Shown here piece by piece: positions 25,746 through 34,755 of a stretch of DNA of 64,000 bases; the stretch's first letter is position 1, and every line of letters begins with the position of its first letter. A model generated the notes under the pieces. It ran no database searches and had not been told where the DNA came from. It saw nothing but the letters and a program-made list of their open reading frames with translations. The DNA is from Paenibacillus sophorae (GTDB lineage: Bacteria > Bacillota > Bacilli > Paenibacillales > Paenibacillaceae), in the NCBI RefSeq assembly GCF_018966525.1, contig NZ_CP076607.1, positions 930,001-994,000 on the forward strand, written 5' to 3'. Both the position numbers and the translations under genes were made by a program.

Positions 25746-26636
25746 ATGAAAGTTCTGAAGGTGCCCGCGCGCACAATAGCCGTGTTCGTGCTGCCTTGTC
25801 TGCTGCTGTATATAGGTCTTGTATTTGTTCCGATCCTCGTCTCGTTCTATACCGGCCTGCTTCGGTGGGATGGCATTACCGATTCGACATTTATCGGGCT
25901 TGATAATTTCCGGAATATGTTTGTTAACGATACCGTGTTCTGGCCAGCGGTCAGGCATACGCTCCTGTACGCGGTGGCGTCGATGCTGGAAATTCCAGTG
26001 TGCCTGTGGATGGCGATTCTGCTGAGCCGCTACGTGAGAAAGGGCAATACGCTCGTTTCGATCTATTTTACGCCGGTCATCCTGTCGGTCGTTATTATCG
26101 GGCAGCTGTGGAAGACGATTTATAACCCGGCCTCCATGGGCGGCATGCTGAACGGCGTGCTGATCGCATTCGGGCTGGACAGTTGGACGCACAGCTGGCT
26201 GACCGAACCCAAAATCGCCATGTACAGCCTGTACTTCGTATCGCTCTGGCAGTACTTCGGCTATCATCTGCTGATCCAATATACCGGGGTGCAGAATATT
26301 CCCGACGAAATCTACGAGGCGGCCAAAATCGACGGGGCGGAAGGCTTCAAGGCGGACCGCTACATCACCCTGCCGCTGATCGTGTCGATATTTAAAGTGT
26401 CGATTGTGCTGGCGTTTATCGGCTCTCTGCAGGCTTTCGAGCTGGTGGTGGTCATGACCGGCGGAGGCCCGGCGCACGCGACCGACGTGATCTCCACGCA
26501 TATGTACAACAGTTCGTTCCTGTCGCTGAAATACGGATACGGCAGCGCCATTGCCGCTTTTTTAGTCATCCTGTGTCTCATCTGTACGGTCATTATCAAT
26601 ACGGTCTTTAACCGGCTAGAGAAAAAATTCAGCTAA
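25746..26636 (+). CDS. Sugar ABC transporter permease (MalF/UgpA type)
   Basis: This 296-residue permease has six predicted membrane segments and the EAA loop EAAKIDGAEGFKADRYITLP near residue 195, which docks the ATPase. GGGGCGGAGGA precedes the ATG. No ATPase gene is nearby, as is usual for carbohydrate systems of this type, which share an MsmX-like ATPase encoded elsewhere. It forms a heterodimer with the next gene product. Confidence 0.93.
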   Translation: MKVLKVPARTIAVFVLPCLLLYIGLVFVPILVSFYTGLLRWDGITDSTFIGLDNFRNMFVNDTVFWPAVRHTLLYAVASMLEIPVCLWMAILLSRYVRKGNTLVSIYFTPVILSVVIIGQLWKTIYNPASMGGMLNGVLIAFGLDSWTHSWLTEPKIAMYSLYFVSLWQYFGYHLLIQYTGVQNIPDEIYEAAKIDGAEGFKADRYITLPLIVSIFKVSIVLAFIGSLQAFELVVVMTGGGPAHATDVISTHMYNSSFLSLKYGYGSAIAAFLVILCLICTVIINTVFNRLEKKFS

Positions 26637-26654
26637 GAAAGGAGTACGCGGGTC

Positions 26655-27479
26655 ATGCGGAAATTCAAAAAACGGTTCGTGTATCTTCTTTTCGCCATCC
26701 CGGTCGTTACCCAGCTCTATCCGCTGGTGTGGCTGCTGTTCTATTCGCTGAAGACGAACGAAGAAATTACAGACGGCAAATTTTTCTCGCTGCCGAAGAC
26801 GCCGCAATGGCATAACTACAAAGAGGCTTTCGAGGCCGGAAATTATTTAAAATATTTGTCGAACAGCATCATTGTCACCGGCGTGACGATGGTCTGCGTC
26901 ATTGTGCTCAGCTCGATGGTCGCTTACGCGATTTCGCGTTTCCGCTGGCGGTACGGGAGTGTGGTTATGACTATCTTTTTAATGGGAATGATGATTCCGA
27001 TGCAGGCAACGCTGCTGCCGCTAATGATTATTTTCAAAAATCTGCATATTCTCAACACCCACCTGTCGCTGATCCTGCCGTACATCGCCTTCTCTACGCC
27101 GATCTCTGTCTTTATCTTAAGCGGGTTCATGAAGAGCATCCCTTATGAGATCGAAGAATCTGCGTTCATCGACGGGGCGAGTGTATACCGGATTTTTCGC
27201 AGCGTCATTATGCCGGTCTCCATCCCGCCGATGATGACGGTATGCATCCTGACGTTCATTTCGATCTGGAACGAGTACATCCTGGCCGCAACCTTCATCT
27301 CATCCGAGAGACTGAAGACATTGCCCTTCGGTGTGTTCACCTTCGTCAGCCAGTATTCGGTCAACTACGGGGATATCGGCGCTTTTCTGATCATGGGCGC
27401 GCTGCCGGTCATCCTGATTTATTTCTTCCTCTCCAATCAAATAACGAAAGGAATGGTGGCGGGGGCGGTGAAAGGCTGA
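26655..27479 (+). CDS. Sugar ABC transporter permease (MalG type)
   Basis: This 274-residue second permease has six membrane segments and the EAA-like loop EESAFIDGASVYRIFRSVIMP. It follows its partner by 18 bases with AAAGGAG upstream. Together they form the channel for the sugar bound by the lipoprotein at 24.3 kb. The sugar is unknown. Confidence 0.93.
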   Translation: MRKFKKRFVYLLFAIPVVTQLYPLVWLLFYSLKTNEEITDGKFFSLPKTPQWHNYKEAFEAGNYLKYLSNSIIVTGVTMVCVIVLSSMVAYAISRFRWRYGSVVMTIFLMGMMIPMQATLLPLMIIFKNLHILNTHLSLILPYIAFSTPISVFILSGFMKSIPYEIEESAFIDGASVYRIFRSVIMPVSIPPMMTVCILTFISIWNEYILAATFISSERLKTLPFGVFTFVSQYSVNYGDIGAFLIMGALPVILIYFFLSNQITKGMVAGAVKG

Positions 27480-27565
27480 AGGCGAGAGCGGCGGCTCGTT
27501 TGCATCGGGCGATGTTATTTCGGAAGCATGCGTCGTTTGGTTATCTGAAGGCCCCCCTTTTTTTA

Positions 27566-27609
27566 TTGAAAGCGCTTTATTGAAATTGTAATCCTGCCGG
27601 ATTTATAAT
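27566..27609 (+). promoter_or_regulatory. Promoter and cre-like site of the two-component genes
   Basis: TTGAAAGCGCTTTAT (27566-27580) differs from the Bacillus cre consensus at about one conserved base. It abuts a promoter TTGAAA-N18-TATAAT (27580-27609). This suggests catabolite control of the sensor genes apart from the transporter promoter. Confidence 0.6.
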
Positions 27610-27648
27610 AAAAGAACAGCGGGACACTGATGAGGGGAGGAAGTCTTG

Positions 27649-29433
27649 ATGCGGGGCGGCTTTCATTCCATACACCATCGGCTGTTCGTGCTGTTTCTTT
27701 TTTGCATGTCGGGGATTCTGCTTGTCGTCAGCCTGCTGTACTATAACCGGGCCACTGTCCAGATGCATGAGAAAATCAGCAGTTTGTCCCAGAAAAACGC
27801 CGCCCAGACGGCCGGCCTCTTCAGCTTGCTGTACCAGGGCTACGACAGCCTCTCCAAGTCGCTCAGCAATAATTTTGAGATGATCCGCCTGCTGAATGAA
27901 CAGAGCAGCGAGCCTGCGGTAGCCTACATCAATGAGCAGACGATTACGAATATGATTGGCGCTATTTTTTATTCGCGTAACGACCTGGTGGGCATCCATG
28001 TCATCACGGACAAGGGCAAAATCTACAATTACGGTAACTCCATGAACGTGGTGGACCCGAATTACCGGAATGAGGACTGGTACCGGCAGGTGCAGATTTC
28101 TTCGGGCAAAATGGTCTGGCTCGGCGTGTACCGCCATTCGCTGATCGACCAGGTGGAGGACAGTCCGGTGTTCGCTTTCGGCCGGCTGATCTATGATCTC
28201 AACGAGCATAAGCCGATCGGCATCGTGCTGTTCGAGATGAATCCGCAGACCGTGCTGAGCGCGCTGGACAATCTAAAGCTGGGGCAGCACAGCCGGGTGT
28301 ACCTGATGTCGCAGGAGGGGCGCGTCATTTCGTCATCGGACGGAGACCCGCCCGCACTGGATGATTTGACTTTCTTAAGGGATTCTGGGGATGTCGCCCT
28401 GAAGCAGGATTCGGACCGGCTCGTCACCGCGTCCAGACTCTCGTTCTCCGGCCTGTGGGTGGTCAGCGTTACCCCGGACCGCGATTTGAACGTGGAGCTG
28501 CTGCAGATGCGGCGTTACCTGATTATCGTGATTACGATCCTCATCCTGGTATCGACTCTCATCGCCTCCATTGTATCCCGGACCTTTTCCTCGCCGATTA
28601 AGAAGCTCATCCGTGAGATGAAGATGGTGGAAATCGGGAATTTTCGGGGCATGCTGAGCGTAGCCTCTTATCAGGAAATCAACATCCTCGTCGCCTCGTT
28701 CAACCGGATGGTGAACCGGATCGAGGAGCTGATCGAGCGGGTGAAGGTTTCGTCCGTCAGTGAGAAGAATGCTGAGCTTCATGCCCTCCAGTCCCAGGTG
28801 AATCCCCACTTTTTGTACAACACGCTGGATATGATCTATTGGATGCTGGATGAAAAAGGAAATGACCAGCTCGGTGAGCTTGTGCTCTCGCTGTCCTCCA
28901 TGTTCCGGTACAGCAGTCAGTGGGAGGACGGGGCGGCGGTTACGCTCCGCGAGGAGCTGGAGCAGATCGGGCACTATTTAACCATTATTTCAATCCGGCT
29001 GGAAGGCCGGCTGCAAATCATCACGGAGTTTGACGAGCGGTGGCTGGGCATCCGGCTGCCGAAGATGACGCTGCAGCCGGTCATCGAGAATGCCGTGAAA
29101 TACGGACTTGAGCCGCTTGACCGCCAGGGTGTGCTGAAGGTGTACACCAGGGAAGAGAGCGGCGCGCTGCGCATCATCGTGGAAGACAACGGCAGGGGCA
29201 TGAAGGCGGAAGAACTGGAGCGTCTGCAGCGATCGCTGAATCAGGAAAGCCCGAGGGAGGCCGGCAAAGGAGGAATCGGGCTGCAGAATCTGCACAGCCG
29301 GCTGCGGCATATGTTCGGGGAAGGATACGGGCTGGAGATTCAGAGCTTTTCCGGAGAGGGAACCCGGGTCGCCATTGTGCTGCCGCTTCCGCAGAAAGGA
29401 GAGACTGGCCATGAATATACTGATAGCCGATGA
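27649..29433 (+). CDS. YesM-type sensor histidine kinase
   Basis: This 594-residue membrane sensor has an N-terminal membrane segment (about 10-30), an extracellular Cache-like domain, a second segment near 290-310 and a HAMP linker. The HisKA_7TM/His_kinase block has the phosphorylated histidine in NPHFLYNTLD (His387). The HATPase domain has the N-box VIENAVKYG and the G-box GKGGIGLQN. GGGGAGG precedes ATG 27649. It probably senses the sugar, perhaps with the binding protein, and phosphorylates the next gene product, whose start it overlaps. Confidence 0.93.
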   Translation: MRGGFHSIHHRLFVLFLFCMSGILLVVSLLYYNRATVQMHEKISSLSQKNAAQTAGLFSLLYQGYDSLSKSLSNNFEMIRLLNEQSSEPAVAYINEQTITNMIGAIFYSRNDLVGIHVITDKGKIYNYGNSMNVVDPNYRNEDWYRQVQISSGKMVWLGVYRHSLIDQVEDSPVFAFGRLIYDLNEHKPIGIVLFEMNPQTVLSALDNLKLGQHSRVYLMSQEGRVISSSDGDPPALDDLTFLRDSGDVALKQDSDRLVTASRLSFSGLWVVSVTPDRDLNVELLQMRRYLIIVITILILVSTLIASIVSRTFSSPIKKLIREMKMVEIGNFRGMLSVASYQEINILVASFNRMVNRIEELIERVKVSSVSEKNAELHALQSQVNPHFLYNTLDMIYWMLDEKGNDQLGELVLSLSSMFRYSSQWEDGAAVTLREELEQIGHYLTIISIRLEGRLQIITEFDERWLGIRLPKMTLQPVIENAVKYGLEPLDRQGVLKVYTREESGALRIIVEDNGRGMKAEELERLQRSLNQESPREAGKGGIGLQNLHSRLRHMFGEGYGLEIQSFSGEGTRVAIVLPLPQKGETGHEYTDSR

Positions 29434-30601
29434 TGAACGCGCGATCCGGGAAGGAATTGGGCGGACGATCGGACAGCTGTGCCCGGAGGACCGCGTCGAT
29501 GTGGCGGCTTCCACGGAAGAAGCCATCCGCATCATGGAGGAGCGCCGGATCGATATCGTGCTGACCGATATTCTGATGCCCGGAATGAATGGTCTGGAGT
29601 TCATGAAGATTTCCAAACGCAAGTATCCATATGTAAAATGGGTCGTGATTTCGGCGCACAGCGAATTTTCCTACGCGCAGGAGGCGGTACGGCTCGGGGC
29701 GAGAGATTACCTGCTGAAGCCGATCGGCAAGAACCGGCTGCAGGAGCTGATACACGGACTCGCTGAGGAAATCCGAAAGGACAGCGAACTTTCAAAAGAA
29801 AGCGAGCGGCTCAAAGCCAATCTGAGATTTTTGCGGGAAGGCGTATTCCGGAGGCTCGCGTCGGGCCTGGATATCGGCAATCTGGACATCAGGCCTTTTA
29901 TCGAGGACTATCACCACTTTTATCTGACTATGGTACGGATGGAGGCCGGAGATCGGGGCATGCGCCTGGAGCATTTTATTGTGGAGAATGTGCTCTCCGA
30001 GCTGATTGAACGGCATGGCCGCGGATTCGTCGTCAGTTACGACAAGCAGACTCTGCTGGGCCTGATCACCCTGAAGGAAGGAGCCGGAATGGATGAATTC
30101 CAGGAGGATGTGAAGCGCCATCTGAATCATGTGCTTAAGGTTCCGTTCCAGATGATTCATTCGGGACTCACCTCCGACTTTGGCGCCGTTCCGCAGGTGG
30201 TTACGAGGATGAGAGAGGCTTTTGCCTCGCAGGCTTTTGAATTTGAACCCCTGAAGCGAAGCGGCGAGAAGGCTATCGACGTTGCCTTGCAGTATATCAA
30301 GGAGCATTACTGCGAAGACCTGTCTCTGGAAAAAATGGCGTCCGTCGTGTTCCTGAACCCGGCGTATTTCAGCCAGCTGTTCAAGCTGAAGACGGGCCTG
30401 GGCTACAAGGAATATGTCACCTCGCTGCGGCTGGAGCAGGCAAAGCTGCTGCTGCTCAACACGCAACTGAAGCTGACGGAGATCGCCGAGCGCGTGGGCT
30501 ATCAGGATATGCGGCATTTTACCCAAATGTTTCGCAAGCGCTTCCAGATTACCCCGACCGAATACCGCCAGCAGCAGAATATTCCCGCCACTCGGGGGTA
30601 A
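29411..30601 (+). CDS. YesN-type AraC response regulator
   Basis: This 396-residue regulator has a receiver domain (1-120) with acidic pocket DDE at 7-9 and phospho-acceptor Asp53 (LTDILMPGMNG), and a conserved lysine in YLLKPI. A linker of about 130 residues leads to a C-terminal AraC double helix-turn-helix (from about 300) with the GYQDMRHFTQMFRKRF signature. AAAGGAG precedes ATG 29411 inside the kinase gene, so the pair is coupled. It is expected to activate the transporter operon. Confidence 0.93.
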   Translation: MNILIADDERAIREGIGRTIGQLCPEDRVDVAASTEEAIRIMEERRIDIVLTDILMPGMNGLEFMKISKRKYPYVKWVVISAHSEFSYAQEAVRLGARDYLLKPIGKNRLQELIHGLAEEIRKDSELSKESERLKANLRFLREGVFRRLASGLDIGNLDIRPFIEDYHHFYLTMVRMEAGDRGMRLEHFIVENVLSELIERHGRGFVVSYDKQTLLGLITLKEGAGMDEFQEDVKRHLNHVLKVPFQMIHSGLTSDFGAVPQVVTRMREAFASQAFEFEPLKRSGEKAIDVALQYIKEHYCEDLSLEKMASVVFLNPAYFSQLFKLKTGLGYKEYVTSLRLEQAKLLLLNTQLKLTEIAERVGYQDMRHFTQMFRKRFQITPTEYRQQQNIPATRG

Positions 30602-30716
30602 CGGAAAAATGGCGTCCCTATCAACCGATCATCGACTATGGGATGCCCGCGTATTTTCCGGCTAAAGAGGAGCATGAAATGCTAGGCAAATAGCACAGAG
30701 CCTTTATGCGGCGAAG

Positions 30717-30754
30717 AATCCCCCAAAAGACCACGAGCAGTTCTTTTGGGGATT
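30717..30754. terminator. Two-way terminator between converging genes
   Basis: AATCCCC-CAAAAGA pairs with TCTTTTGGGGATT apart from one bulged C. It separates the response-regulator gene from the secreted protein on the other strand. Confidence 0.75.
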
Positions 30755-30826
30755 CTAGCCTGAGCAGAGCCAGTCGTTTAAAGAGTCTATGTAGCGCTCT
30801 TAGCGAATTCGGAGTCCGAGGCGGAT

Positions 30827-31225
30827 TTAAAGACGGTACACGCTGCTCCGAATAATATCCGGCACTTCCGCCTTGTAAGCCTCGTACTGCTCCGGTGTAA
30901 TGCTTCCGGAAGCAAGGCGCTGATCCAACTGCCGGGTAAGCTGTTCCGTCTGCAGGTCGATGACCTGCTGAACCTCCGCGCTATTCTCCGATGCGATCTC
31001 GGCAAGCGACTTGCCTTCATACAAGGAATAGTACAGATCCTCGCCGGAAGGCTGCTTCAAGGCCTCCAGCAAATCATCACGCTCCAACGATGCGGCGGAT
31101 AAGGAAAGCTTGGCGACCGGACTCGCGCTCACCGTACTGCTTCCCCATGTATTTCCTCCAAATGATATCGCTACGATCATTGTACCGACGATCATCACCC
31201 GTTTGATATTCCGTTTAATATTCAT
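30827..31225 (-). CDS. Small secreted protein with a GKSLAEIA-type helical motif
   Basis: This 132-residue protein has a signal peptide (basic MNIKRNIKR, hydrophobic stretch, likely cleavage after VSA). The mature part carries one copy of the helical unit GKSLAEIA...V-Q-V-D...LDQRLASGSITPEQYEAY. I associate this with exported Bacillus and Paenibacillus proteins that contain it in tandem. No enzymatic residues are visible. It is divergent from the marR gene, with about 380 bases between them. Confidence 0.72.
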   Translation of the reverse strand: MNIKRNIKRVMIVGTMIVAISFGGNTWGSSTVSASPVAKLSLSAASLERDDLLEALKQPSGEDLYYSLYEGKSLAEIASENSAEVQQVIDLQTEQLTRQLDQRLASGSITPEQYEAYKAEVPDIIRSSVYRL

Positions 31226-31425
31226 ACCTAGTCCCTCATTTCATAGTTCGTTTACGTATTTGGCGGTGCAAAAGATTCGTTAATCGCGAGAAAGTTGAAG
31301 GTTAAGCGGATAGGCGCCTCTTTCGGCCGAGCTCCAGCAGGAGTTGTTCTCATTGTAACCGCCCAATGTGACAACAGCCTTAAGGGGAATTTAAAATAAG
31401 CTTAAAAATCATTTTTAATTCACAC

Positions 31426-31454
31426 TTGACAGGTAAGATTAATAGGTTTATGAT
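31426..31454 (+). promoter_or_regulatory. Strong sigma-A promoter ahead of marR
   Basis: A perfect TTGACA and TATGAT are spaced by exactly 17 bases. The predicted start near 31461 leaves a leader of about 150 nucleotides. Confidence 0.85.
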
Positions 31455-31466
31455 TCGTTCATAACC

Positions 31467-31574
31467 TTTCAACACTGAATAAATGAACAGTGAAATAACA
31501 CTTCGAGCCGATTGGATCGCCAAAGGCTCCCGCAGCGTTACCCTTCCGATGGGCCGCTCCGGGGGCCTTTTTTG
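31467..31574 (+). promoter_or_regulatory. Attenuator-like leader of the marR-sulfotransferase operon
   Basis: The leader holds a first hairpin (TTTC-AA-CACTG with CAGTGAAA, 31467-31495). A long interrupted stem follows (31522-31570) with arms AAAGGC/GCCTTT, TCCC/GGGG, AGCG/CGCT and CCC/GGG, ending in TTTTTT. That is a complete intrinsic terminator located between a strong promoter and the first gene, so transcription must be allowed past it under some condition. I do not recognise a known riboswitch class. Confidence 0.6.
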
Positions 31575-31608
31575 ATGCCTTGCGGCGAATTTAAGGAGCA
31601 AAGGGTCT

Positions 31609-32154
31609 ATGGAGAATTTGGATTGGGATGTGCTGGAGGAGGCTGACTGGCTGTTCCGCAAGATGGTCAGAAGGTTCGTGAAGGAGCGGGACCGTATTAA
31701 CATTGAGGGCGTCGCGCTGCCGGGCATGATGATTCTGCATAAAATCATCCGCGAGGGCGAGCAGCGGCTCAGCGATTTGGCGGAGCAGCTGGATCTCACA
31801 TCGGGAGCGATCACCGCGCTGTGCGACAAGCTGGATGCAGCGGGGTATACCGTCCGGCAGCGCAAGGAGGGTGACCGCAGAACGGTGCTGCTGGGCATTA
31901 CGGATAAGGGGCGGGCCATGTTCGAGCGCAACCGCAGCGTCGGTGCAAGGTGTATCACGCTTTTGTTCGAAGGCTTCGAACTGGAGGAGTTGAACGCCCA
32001 GAACCGGGCGCTCGAGAAAGTCATCGGCAATCTTGAAGGGTTCTCGGAAGCCATCCTGGAGCATGCCAAGCAGAATGCCGAGGCTCCCGCGCCCGGCGGC
32101 CCTGAACGGAAGCAGGGCCGGGTATCGACGCAAAGCCGGTATTTGACCTATTAG
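31609..32154 (+). CDS. MarR-family transcriptional regulator
   Basis: This 181-residue winged-helix regulator has its recognition helix region around SDLAEQLDLTSGAITALCDKL and the wing RQRKEGDRRTVLLGITDKG, both standard for MarR proteins. It has an unusual basic and Gly/Pro-rich tail of about 25 residues. AAGGAG precedes the ATG. The arylsulfate sulfotransferase gene follows by 26 bases, so it probably regulates sulfur or aromatic-sulfate metabolism, or its own operon. Confidence 0.9.
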   Translation: MENLDWDVLEEADWLFRKMVRRFVKERDRINIEGVALPGMMILHKIIREGEQRLSDLAEQLDLTSGAITALCDKLDAAGYTVRQRKEGDRRTVLLGITDKGRAMFERNRSVGARCITLLFEGFELEELNAQNRALEKVIGNLEGFSEAILEHAKQNAEAPAPGGPERKQGRVSTQSRYLTY

Positions 32155-32179
32155 AATTCATTCAAGGGAGACATGAACA

Positions 32180-33631
32180 ATGGGATTTCCAACCGTATAT
32201 CCGACAGGCGCAACCGTCTATAACCCGAGCAAGGCATGGAGCGGCTATACCGTGTATCAGGCAGGCGAAGAGGGTGTTGTTCTGATCGACATGAACGGCC
32301 GCGAGGTTCATCTGTGGAAAGGGCTGATCGGCTTTCCGGCCAAGGCGCTTCCGGGCGGCTATGTGCTGGGCAGCACGGGCCGCAGAGATCCGAAATTCGG
32401 CATTCAGGACAATGTCGATTTGGTGCAGGTGGATTGGGACGGCAATATCGTCTGGAAATACAACAGCTACGAGCATATTGAAGATCCCGGCTATGAGCCG
32501 CTGTGGTATGCGCGGCAGCATCATGATTACCAGCGCGAGGGCAATCCGGTCGGCTACTATGCTCCTGGCCTTGAACCGGAGGTTTCCAGAGGCACGACGC
32601 TGATCCTCGCTCATAAAAATGTGAATAACCCGGCCATTTCCGACAAGCAGCTGTTGGACGATGTCATTATTGAGGTCGACTGGGAGGGCAATGTGAAGTG
32701 GGAATGGAAAGCGAGCGACCATTTCGATGAGCTGGGCTTTGACGAGTCGGCCCGCAACGTGCTGTTCCGCGACCCCAATACCCGGTCCTTCGGCCACCTC
32801 GGCGGCGGCGTAGGCGATTGGCTGCATATCAACTCGGCGTCCTATGTGGGGCCGAACCGGTTCTACGACGAGGGCGATGAGCGGTTTCATCCGGACAATA
32901 TTATCTGGGACGCCCGGGAAGCCAACATCATCGCGATCACAGACCGAAGAACCGGCAGCATCGTCTGGCGTCTTGGCCCGGATTACTCCCTGCCGGAAGT
33001 GAAGCATATCGGCTGGATCATCGGCCAGCATCACGCCCATATCATACCGAAGGGTCTGCCGGGCGAAGGCAACCTGCTCGTGTTCGATAACGGCGGCTGG
33101 GGCGGTTACGGTCTGCCGAATCCCGCATCCCCGTTCGGCCAGAAGAATGCAATCCGCGATCATTCCCGGGTTCTGGAGATTAACCCCGTGACGCTGGAAA
33201 TTGAATGGCAGTACACCGGAGCGGAAGCGGGATTCTCGGTTCCGACCGACTCCTATAAATTTTACAGTCCGTATATCAGCTCGGCGCAGCGGCTTCCGAA
33301 CGGCAACACATTGATTACGGAAGGCTCCAACGGCCAGCTGTTCGAAGTGACGGAGGATCATGAGATCGTCTGGGAGTACATTTCTCCTTATACCGATAGA
33401 AGAAACACGAATATGGTGTACCGCTCCTACCGGCTGCCCTATGAATGGGTGCCGCAGCTTGCGAAGCCGGAAGAGAGAGCCATCGAGCCGATCCATGCCG
33501 CACAGTTCAGAGTCCCTGGAGCCGCGCCGAAGGGCAGCGATTCCGTTGTCAGTGTGGCCACGACGCTGCCTTTCGTGGAGGGTGCAGCCTGCGTGGCGAC
33601 CTCGGATGAAGCCCGGCGCAGCGCCAAATAG
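32180..33631 (+). CDS. Arylsulfate sulfotransferase (ASST family)
   Basis: This 483-residue predicted six-bladed beta-propeller enzyme moves sulfate between phenolic compounds without PAPS. Repeated W-G-N-I/V-W-K/E-W blade motifs are visible (DWDGNIVWKYN, DWEGNVKWEWK, GSIVWRLGP, EIVWEY), as are conserved histidines in HHDYQ, LHINS and QHHAHI that fit the catalytic and sulfate-binding histidines of the family. There is no signal peptide, so it acts in the cytoplasm, unlike E. coli AssT. AAGGGAG precedes the ATG. The next gene was a sulfonate-type ABC permease, now broken, so organosulfur use is the likely theme. Confidence 0.87.
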   Translation: MGFPTVYPTGATVYNPSKAWSGYTVYQAGEEGVVLIDMNGREVHLWKGLIGFPAKALPGGYVLGSTGRRDPKFGIQDNVDLVQVDWDGNIVWKYNSYEHIEDPGYEPLWYARQHHDYQREGNPVGYYAPGLEPEVSRGTTLILAHKNVNNPAISDKQLLDDVIIEVDWEGNVKWEWKASDHFDELGFDESARNVLFRDPNTRSFGHLGGGVGDWLHINSASYVGPNRFYDEGDERFHPDNIIWDAREANIIAITDRRTGSIVWRLGPDYSLPEVKHIGWIIGQHHAHIIPKGLPGEGNLLVFDNGGWGGYGLPNPASPFGQKNAIRDHSRVLEINPVTLEIEWQYTGAEAGFSVPTDSYKFYSPYISSAQRLPNGNTLITEGSNGQLFEVTEDHEIVWEYISPYTDRRNTNMVYRSYRLPYEWVPQLAKPEERAIEPIHAAQFRVPGAAPKGSDSVVSVATTLPFVEGAACVATSDEARRSAK

Positions 33632-33639
33632 ATAAGTTA

Positions 33640-33798
33640 AGTCATCTGCAAGAAAAAACGACTATTTTACGGGTTATATACGGGCCGGATGTCATTCCCG
33701 GTCCGTGGAGGACGCTTCAGGGCGGCCGCGAGCTGGTGATGGACGGCACGCTAATGCAGTACATCGGCATCAGCTTTATCCGCGTGCTCGTCGGCTGA
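33640..33798 (+). pseudogene. 5' fragment of a SsuC/TauC-type ABC permease
   Basis: Translation from GPDVIPGPWRTL to MQYIGISFIRVLVG matches the region before and into the first permease block of nitrate/sulfonate/taurine permeases. It has no start codon, lacks the first membrane segment, and stops at TGA 33796. The C-terminal part of the same protein resumes at about 36184 beyond the mobile elements, but the pieces do not join exactly; about 50-60 residues between them are missing. Confidence 0.7.
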
Positions 33799-33828
33799 GC
33801 TCTCACGCCGGAAGAAGGGCGGATCAAA

Positions 33829-34252
33829 CTGGAATAAACAGCGGATCAAAGTAGCCCGAATACATGAAGACATCAGCAATGCAAGGAAAGATTACCTAGA
33901 TAAAGTCTCCACGCACATTGTCAAAAACCACGACATGATTGCGATCGAAGACTTGCCCGTCTGCAGTATGCTAAAAACTAGGAAGCTGTCCAAGGCGATT
34001 AGCGTAGCCTCCTGGTCCCTGTTTCACAAGATGCTGGAATACAAATGTGCATGGTACGGGAGGGTACTGGTTCCGGTAGGCCGTACCTTTGCCTCTTCCC
34101 AATTATGTTCTTGCTGCGGATACCGGAATCAAGAGGTTAAGAATTTGAACGTTCGCGAATGGACATGCCCGGTGTGTGGAACCGGACATGATCGGGATTT
34201 AAACGCCAGCCTTAACATCTTGGCCGAAGGCAAAAGACTGCTACAGGTGTAG
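33829..34252 (+). pseudogene. tnpB: C-terminal fragment of a TnpB (IS200/IS605-type) nuclease
   Basis: About 140 residues of TnpB remain, from NKQRIKVARIHEDI to the end. The RuvC-II glutamate (IAIEDL), the SLFHKMLEYKCAWYG block, the zinc ribbon (CSCCGYRN and CPVCGTG) and the RuvC-III aspartate (HDRDLNASLNI) are present. The N-terminal two thirds, including the RuvC-I aspartate, are gone, so it cannot be an active RNA-guided nuclease. It is inserted directly after the permease fragment. No TnpA gene is present. Confidence 0.87.
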
Positions 34253-34755
34253 ATCTTACATAAACTGCCGGAATGGCAGGGATCGCTTGGTCAACTTCTC
34301 TTCGGTAGAAGGGACTACCCAAGAATCTCCTTCCTCTCCCTCTGGTTTTAGGGTTTTTCTCACGTATGCTCTCTAATTCGCAGGATTTCATACCTCCTGG
34401 ATGATGGAGCTGAAATGGTTTCTTAGGTGGGGGGCACCCCCGATAAGCATGTGGGCATACGGGAACAGAGGAAATGCGAAAGTTTCCATTGTATTCCATA
34501 TACTGCACGCATTCTCCACACGATCCTTGGAGGTTCACTCTCCCATGTCTCAACGGGTCTGTGCCCTGACCTTCCTTCGTTACACCTGTCCAAGAGGTGG
34601 AGTCCGATCATGTTAAGCGAACGGGTCTATGCCCTTCAGAGGAAGGTACTCGGTACTCCGTGCTTTCTTTGTGAAATCCTGCGAACGAGACAACATGCGT
34701 AAGGTCTTGCGGTTGAAGTCACTTGTGGATGATGCATAAAATGAACGGTTGTCCG
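34253..34755. other. Non-coding stretch between the tnpB remnant and the IS110 transposase
   Basis: No convincing gene is seen in these 500 bases. The first 80 bases contain small hairpins (CTGCC/GGCAG and CTTC/GAAG) where the omega-RNA and right end of a TnpB element would lie. The remainder lies downstream of the minus-strand IS110-family gene. In IS1111-like members that end carries the bridge RNA. The element boundary could not be fixed by eye. Confidence 0.45.

Noticed and set aside
34253..34755. Possible group II intron or further transposase gene
   Set aside because: No intron 5' end, domain V-like hairpin or reverse transcriptase motif is visible; only short unsupported frames.
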